Source of the DNA: Georgenia_B sunbinii
GTDB lineage: Bacteria > Actinomycetota > Actinomycetes > Actinomycetales > Actinomycetaceae
Strand: one strand, 5' to 3'
NCBI RefSeq assembly: GCF_036421855.1
Contig: NZ_JAZGOK010000001.1
Length of the DNA: 64,000 nt
Shown: positions 59,961 through 64,000 of the stretch, in pieces
Layout: each line of letters begins with the position of its first letter
How positions within the stretch are numbered: position 1 is the first letter of the stretch
Translations under genes and position numbers: made by a program
The notes under the pieces: generated by a model
Seen by the model: only the letters and a program-made list of their open reading frames with translations
Databases searched by the model: none
What the model was told of the DNA's origin: nothing

Positions 59961-60444
59961 AGCTGCCTCCTGCCAGCGAAGCCTGTCCACCGCAGCTCGG
60001 CGGGCAGGTGAGACATGTCGTTGACCATCACCACGCCAGGGGGTTCCCCGTCGGTGTGCTCAATCACCGTGAGCCCGGTGTTGGCGACACCGGCCAGCGA
60101 CATCCATCGGGCAGGTGGCGCACTGAGCGCATCGCGCACCAGCCAGGCGATCGGGTACGCGTGGGTCACGGCTACCTCGTGGGTCGAGCGCCGTGCTCGG
60201 GTGCTCGGCGTGCCGAACCGTGCCGCCAGGCGATCTGCGGCACTTCGACCGGCATCGGCTTCGCTGCGGTCGTAGCCGTCGAAGAATCCCAGCCATGAGG
60301 GTGAGAGGTCGTCGCGGTTCGGAACGAAGGGGACCGTGCGAGTCGCTGGCCGATCAATCGGGACTGTTCCCGACCTTCGTCAGTCAGCTGGCCCCAGGCG
60401 TCGGCCGCCCCGTGGCGCAGGAGGTAGACCGTGCGAGCAGCCAT
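59957..60444 (-). pseudogene. Histidine-phosphatase family protein with internal deletion and frameshift
   Basis: ATG 60444 (TGATG with the upstream stop) reads AARTVYLLRHGAADAWGQLT to GQRLAR, carrying the catalytic RHG. It then goes out of frame near 60329-60338. In the other frame the family's C-terminal half continues: NRDDLSPSWLGFFDGYDRS, VTHAYPIAWLVRDAL with the second His, and NDMSHLPAELRWTGF to TGA 59957. Compared with family members as I recall them, about 40-45 residues between the halves are missing, so this is a deletion plus frameshift and not one base error. The terminal TGA overlaps the next GTG, which shows the ancestral frame. Confidence 0.75.
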
Positions 60445-61091
60445 CACCGTCCTCCTTGATGTGGCTCCGCGGAACGGTCGCGACCGAGGGTGGACAGCAG
60501 GTCCTGATGGAGCTCTGCCCACACGAGGTGGCACGAGAGACGGCCCACACCGGCCACCCACTGATGGTCACCCGCGCGAGCCTTCGCCACGGCCGCCGAG
60601 AACTGCCGCGGGTACCGGCCGAATCGCGGGAGCCGGGTACCCAGCTCAGCCATGAGGTCGTTGAGAGCATCAGCCAAGTCCGTCAGCTCCCGCAGCAGCT
60701 CCACGCTGCGGTCCGTACGGTCAGCGGATGAGAGCAGCTGCCAGTCGGTCACCGCCCGGACGAGGCGGGGATTCACGCCGCTCTCGAACTCCGCCACCGT
60801 GGCTTCGAGGACGGGCCGCACGCCGGACGCCTCGAGCTCTTCCTGCAACAGCTCACCATCGCGGCTCCGGCCCTCCTCGGTGAGGATCCACCCACCGGAG
60901 TCAGCGAACGTCATGCGCTCGACCAGGTGCTGCTCTTCGAGGACGCGGAGCGTGTCAGCCGCGATGCCCGCTGGCAGGTCGGCATGGTCAGCGACCGCCC
61001 CGGTGTCCGCGAACCCGGCGAGGCGGACCGCGTGAAGCACCAGCAACTCGTCACTGGACCGCCACGTCGTATCGGATCGTTCAGCTGTCAT
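60444..61091 (-). CDS. Winged-helix (MarR-like) regulatory protein
   Basis: 215 residues. The N-terminal winged helix has DELLVLHAVRLAGFADTGAV, ADTLRVLEEQHLVERM and GGWILTEEGR; the C-terminal ~130 residues are helical with no motif known to me. Overlaps of 4 bases upstream (ATGA) and 1 base downstream (TGATG) place it second in the cassette with the HTH gene and the two broken phosphotransfer genes. It may control the cassette. Confidence 0.82.
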   Translation of the reverse strand: MTAERSDTTWRSSDELLVLHAVRLAGFADTGAVADHADLPAGIAADTLRVLEEQHLVERMTFADSGGWILTEEGRSRDGELLQEELEASGVRPVLEATVAEFESGVNPRLVRAVTDWQLLSSADRTDRSVELLRELTDLADALNDLMAELGTRLPRFGRYPRQFSAAVAKARAGDHQWVAGVGRLSCHLVWAELHQDLLSTLGRDRSAEPHQGGR

Positions 61092-61495
61092 TCTGGTTGC
61101 TCCGCGACGTCGTCGGCCTGGGCGCGGGTCGACACCCGCTGGAAGCGCTGCTGGGCAGCCTGCGGAGACTTCACTCCCAGCTGCTTGGCGATGTCCGGCC
61201 AGGTCAGCCCCTCTGCCCGCGCGATCAGCATCAACCCGGCTTCGAGCGCATCAAGATAGGCACGTGCCGGCTCCAGAAGTGTCAGCGCGGCACGAAGATC
61301 GCCGTGAGAAGCGGCGCCGACGGTCGAGTTCGCTCGCCACATCGCCAGCCGCAACAGGGTCACATCGTCAGGCATCGCCTCCGGCGGCAGCCAGGGGAGC
61401 GAGGGCAGCTGATCGGCACCGGACTCGCACAGTCGTCGCCGCGCCGAGTCCATCTCGTTCAACTCATCGAACTCATTCGGAGCACCAGGAACCAT
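61088..61495 (-). CDS. HTH protein, first gene of the phosphotransfer cassette
   Basis: About 135 residues from ATG 61495 (AGGGTGACGGG just upstream); ATG 61453 is also possible. Acidic N-terminus, central helical region, then C-terminal HTH EGLTWPDIAKQLGVKSPQAA, similar to that of the small protein at 24737-24967. Coupled by ATGA to the next gene. A 27-base palindrome lies 20 bases upstream of the start. Confidence 0.78.
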   Translation of the reverse strand: MVPGAPNEFDELNEMDSARRRLCESGADQLPSLPWLPPEAMPDDVTLLRLAMWRANSTVGAASHGDLRAALTLLEPARAYLDALEAGLMLIARAEGLTWPDIAKQLGVKSPQAAQQRFQRVSTRAQADDVAEQPE

Positions 61496-61514
61496 CCCGT
61501 CACCCTGGCAGCAC

Positions 61515-61541
61515 CAACAGCACGTTGTCAACATTCTGTTG
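61515..61541. promoter_or_regulatory. 27-base palindromic operator
   Basis: Outer arms CAACAG (61515-61520) and CTGTTG (61536-61541), inner GTTG-T-CAAC, two mismatched pairs between. It lies directly upstream of the HTH gene and is a likely autoregulatory site for the cassette. Confidence 0.5.
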
Positions 61542-61573
61542 ATGTCCGCACCCGGCATCGATGGCCAGACACA

Positions 61574-61609
61574 CCGAAGGCCGCCTCCCTGTCGGGAGAC
61601 GGCCTTCGG
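61574..61609 (-). terminator. ssrA terminator
   Basis: 16-bp stem CCGAAGGCCGCCTCCC / GGGAGACGGCCTTCGG (one G-U pair on the minus strand) with loop TGTC, 13 bases after the tmRNA 3' end. Confidence 0.85.
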
Positions 61610-61622
61610 CCAAGGGTGATCG

Positions 61623-61986
61623 TGGAGATGGCGGGAATCGAACCCGCGTCCGACGGCGTGGAACCAGAGCTTCTCCGGGTGCAGTCTGCTGCGATTTTCT
61701 CGGCCCCAGCAATCACGCAGACAAGTCGCTGACGGGCTCAGTCATCTGAAAGTCCCCGGAACCCCGATGACGAGGGCTACGAGCAGTGGCTCTCTAGCTG
61801 ACGCCAGGAACCGGGGCGAGAGCTACCCCGGGCTGACGGACTTCAGGACTCGCTCAGGCGGCGAGTGCGAAGTCGGTGCGCTTGGAATCGGCACCTGTTG
61901 GTTTGCAGAGATCGTTGACGAGATGACTCTGCATCCTCGACCCGCTTCCTCTGGCACGACAACCATCGTCGAAACCGATCATCCCC
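61623..61986 (-). ncRNA. ssrA: tmRNA (transfer-messenger RNA)
   Basis: Rescues stalled ribosomes together with SmpB. On the minus strand the 5' end is GGGGATGATCGGTTTCGACG, and the 3' end has the T-arm GGTTCGATTCCCGCC followed by CATCTCC-A, which pairs with GGGGATG as acceptor stem. CCA is not encoded. The tag reading frame (61892-61854) gives ADSKRTDFALAA and stop, the actinobacterial type. About 364 nt. Short frames across it are not genes. Confidence 0.96.
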
Positions 61987-62059
61987 CTGTGTAATTTTCA
62001 AGCCACCGGCCGAAGCCAGTGAGGCCAGTCTACGTCGTCAACCACGAGGTGCCCACCGG

Positions 62060-63109
62060 TTATTCCCCGGCGGCCAGCTCCGCGTCCACCAGGGGCTTGA
62101 CCTGCGTCCCCAGCAGCTCGATCGAGCGCAGCACCTCGACCTGCGGCACCCCGGCATAGTCCATCTGCAGGATCTGCCGGTCGTGGCCCAACGCCTGGTG
62201 CAGCGTGACGATCTTGTCCGCCACCACCTCAGGACTGCCGACGAAGAACGCACCGTGCTTGCCGGACTGCGCCTCGAAGGAGATCCGGTTGGGCGGTGCG
62301 AACCCGCGCTCGGCGGCGATGTTCGCCATGTTGGCCGAGTGGTAGGGGTAGAAGAACGCGCGGGCACCGGCGTCGTCGTCGGCCAGGAAGCCGGGGCCGG
62401 AGATCGTCACCCGCCCCGGGGTCTGGTGGCCCGCCTCGGTCCGCGCCTGCCGGTAGTAGTCCACGAGGGGCGCAAACCGGCGCCCCTCCCCGCCGATGAC
62501 AGCGAAGTTCACCGGCAGCCCGAGCCGTCCGGCGCGCACCGCAGAGGCCGGCGATCCCCCGGTGGCGATCTCGATCCGCAGGTGCTCCCCCAGCTCGGGC
62601 TTGTCGACCGGCCGCGGCAGGATGTCGGCCTCCCGCAGCGCCGGCCGGAAGCGGCCGGACCACGTCACCGGGTTGCCGGCGTCGAGCCGGAGCAGCAGGT
62701 CGAGCTTCTCCTCGTACAGCTCGTCATAGTCCTCGAGGTTGGCGCCGAACAGCGGGAACGACTCGATGAAGGACCCCCGGCCGGCCATGAGCTCGACCCG
62801 GCCCTGGGAGAACTGGTCCATCGTCGCGAACTGCTGGAAGACCCGCACCGGGTCCTCCGTCGACAGCACGGTCACCGCCGAGCCCACCCGGATCCGCTCG
62901 GTCTGCGCGAGGGCCGCCGAGATGACGATCGCCGGCGCCGAGATCGAGTAGTCGGGCCGGTGGTGCTCGCCGATGCCGGCATAGTCGAGGCCCACCTGCT
63001 CGGCCAGGCGGACCCGCTCGAGCACGTCGCGCAGCCGCTGGCCGGGAGAGACCCGGGGACGGCCCGGACGTTGGTCGAGGTCACCGAAGGTGTAGAAGCC
63101 GAGTTCCAT
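62060..63109 (-). CDS. LLM-class flavin-dependent oxidoreductase
   Basis: 349 residues, luciferase-like TIM barrel: MELGFYTFGDLDQRPG, YAGIGEHHRPDYSISAPAIV, VGSAVTVLSTEDPVRVFQQF and VELMAGRGSFIESFPLFG. No adjacent flavin reductase. Distinct from the enzyme at 26123-27142, which belongs to another subfamily. Single gene; substrate unknown. Confidence 0.93.
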   Translation of the reverse strand: MELGFYTFGDLDQRPGRPRVSPGQRLRDVLERVRLAEQVGLDYAGIGEHHRPDYSISAPAIVISAALAQTERIRVGSAVTVLSTEDPVRVFQQFATMDQFSQGRVELMAGRGSFIESFPLFGANLEDYDELYEEKLDLLLRLDAGNPVTWSGRFRPALREADILPRPVDKPELGEHLRIEIATGGSPASAVRAGRLGLPVNFAVIGGEGRRFAPLVDYYRQARTEAGHQTPGRVTISGPGFLADDDAGARAFFYPYHSANMANIAAERGFAPPNRISFEAQSGKHGAFFVGSPEVVADKIVTLHQALGHDRQILQMDYAGVPQVEVLRSIELLGTQVKPLVDAELAAGE

Positions 63110-63150
63110 GCCTATGCAAACACATGCACCTCAGGGGTATTCCCCGGCGG

Positions 63151-63576
63151 TCACTTCCGCCGTGAGGTCAGGGCATCCACCACGAGCCCGAGCCCGATGC
63201 CGAGCATGAAGACGTCCTTGGCAACGGCGGTGCCGTCACTCGTCGGCCGGACGCCGTCCTCCTCGGTGAGGCCGGGGGTACTGAGGTACATCCGCAGCAG
63301 CGAGCCGGAGAAGGCAGTCAGCCCCAGACCAGCGAGCCAGGACGGCACGATCGGCAGCAGCAGGGTGGCACCGAGAGCGATCTCCCCGGTAGAGACCAGC
63401 TTGCCGAAGTCCTGCGGTGACATCTCCTTCAGCTGCGGGAACGCGTTGGCCGCCATCCCCTGCAGGCCGGCCGCGGACTCCTCGTCGAGCCCTCGTTTGC
63501 CCAGGCCGGAGTTGAGGATGAACGCGCCGGCCGCCAGCCGCGGCGGCACGTGTCGAAGCTTGATCGGCAGACCCAT
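63151..63576 (-). CDS. DoxX-family membrane protein
   Basis: 141 residues with about four hydrophobic helices: RLAAGAFILNSGLGKRG, EIALGATLLLPIVPSWLAGL, then AFSGSLLRMYLSTPG and VFMLGIGLGLVVDAL. This is the DoxX-like order with GLxK after helix 1. ATG 63576 follows AGGAG. Role uncertain; DoxX proteins are linked to redox and membrane stress. Confidence 0.85.
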   Translation of the reverse strand: MGLPIKLRHVPPRLAAGAFILNSGLGKRGLDEESAAGLQGMAANAFPQLKEMSPQDFGKLVSTGEIALGATLLLPIVPSWLAGLGLTAFSGSLLRMYLSTPGLTEEDGVRPTSDGTAVAKDVFMLGIGLGLVVDALTSRRK

Positions 63577-63650
63577 GAGGTGACTCCTGTCGTGCGAGGT
63601 GGGTGATGACCCCCAACCTAACCCCGCGCCCCTGCTCTGTCGCGGCGTCC

Positions 63651-64000
63651 TTACCAGCTGCCTCCGCCGGTGCCGCCCACCCCGCCACCGACCGAGCCGG
63701 AGAACCCGGAGCCACCGCTGCCGGCGGAGGTCACCGCGGAGGTCGCTGCACCGGCGAACGCGCCGATGGAGGCGTCGAAGCCGGCCGCCGCGGACCACCA
63801 GGCGTACCCGGCCGTGTACGGGACGTACCAGCCGGTCGGCTCCGGGGCGCTGCCCTGCGCCGCAGCCTGGGCGAAGACCTCCGCCCACCGGTCGGCGAGG
63901 TCGAAGGCGATGGCGTACGGCAGGTACCGCGAGAAGATGTCCTGCCCCTCCTCGAACCGGATCTGGGCGGCCTCCGCGGTCGCGAGGTACTGCATGAAGC
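63651..64000 (-). CDS. DUF2207 family membrane protein, C-terminal end only
   Basis: Only the last ~116 residues are in the window; the gene continues past base 64000. The conserved piece FSRYLPYAIAFDLADRWAEVFAQ and the tail GGVGGTGGGSW are typical of the C-terminus of DUF2207 proteins. Those are membrane proteins with an extracellular beta domain. The start cannot be seen. Confidence 0.85.
   Translation of the reverse strand, partial: FMQYLATAEAAQIRFEEGQDIFSRYLPYAIAFDLADRWAEVFAQAAAQGSAPEPTGWYVPYTAGYAWWSAAAGFDASIGAFAGAATSAVTSAGSGGSGFSGSVGGGVGGTGGGSW

Noticed and set aside
61500..61994. Short open frames on both strands across the tmRNA
   Set aside because: They lie within or beside ssrA, whose 5'/3' ends and tag are clear; no protein motifs.
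1..64000. Insertion sequences, prophage genes, CRISPR arrays, tRNA or rRNA genes
   Set aside because: No transposase, integrase, capsid or Cas motifs, no spaced direct-repeat array, and no cloverleaf other than the tRNA-like part of ssrA was found.

Overview
The window is GC-rich, densely packed DNA from a high-GC Gram-positive bacterium (Actinomycetota), most plausibly Micrococcales-like. The evidence is GTG starts, many ATGA/GTGA/TGATG gene overlaps, a tmRNA tag ADSKRTDFALAA, DUF3039, DUF222/HNH and DUF1206 proteins, a biotin-dependent pyruvate carboxylase and an LPxTG wall anchor. The genus is not provable from sequence alone. No insertion sequence, prophage, CRISPR array or tRNA was seen. 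No stretch over 300 bases lacks a gene.

Layout. 1-3541: end of pncB, a small membrane peptide, and a DUF3039/helicase pair. 3602-9449: a complete mevalonate operon (idi, mevalonate kinase, mvaD, phosphomevalonate kinase, HMG-CoA reductase, HMG-CoA synthase), nearly all coupled by 4-base overlaps. 9431-11969: a TetR regulator divergent from a drug-type ABC exporter. 11976-14346: nagB, HU protein, pirin. 14420-18895: a 1491-residue secreted, sortase-anchored protein with two lamin-tail domains and a metallophosphoesterase domain, preceded by a three-unit PHO-box-like repeat. 18976-21919: fruK-ptsH-ptsI (general PTS plus 1-phosphofructokinase). 22041-24662: membrane protein, winged-helix regulator and ABC exporter. 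24737-25982: a small autoregulated HTH protein and a CAP-domain secreted protein. 26123-33619: a dipeptide/nickel-type ABC transporter with two carboxymuconolactone-decarboxylase/AhpD-fold proteins and a luciferase-like monooxygenase. 33788-46849: housekeeping and scattered genes (DedA, HNH/DUF222, DUF1206, pyruvate carboxylase, a two-component system, DUF4352, DUF72, hydrolase, PrmC-like methyltransferase).

47123-58712 is a catabolic island. A GntR regulator is divergent from an operon of iron alcohol dehydrogenase, aldehyde dehydrogenase, binding protein, two permeases and two different ATPases, and it is followed by a PfpI-like protein and a meta-cleavage-type hydrolase. Two GATC-rich sites sharing a 9-mer suggest one GntR regulon: a polyol or alcohol is imported, oxidised to an aldehyde and then to an acid. 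The substrate is unknown.

58739-61495 is a four-gene cassette (two HTH proteins, a histidine phosphatase and a PEP-synthase-like protein) in which the last two genes are broken. It is followed by ssrA (tmRNA), a second luciferase-like oxidoreductase, a DoxX protein and the end of a DUF2207 protein.

The most noteworthy points are the PHO-box-driven wall-anchored phosphoesterase, the CL190-like mevalonate operon with a type I isomerase in place of type II, the ATPase pair with one His-to-Asn switch residue, the tandem palindromes over the promoter at 24994-25038, and the decaying phosphotransfer cassette.
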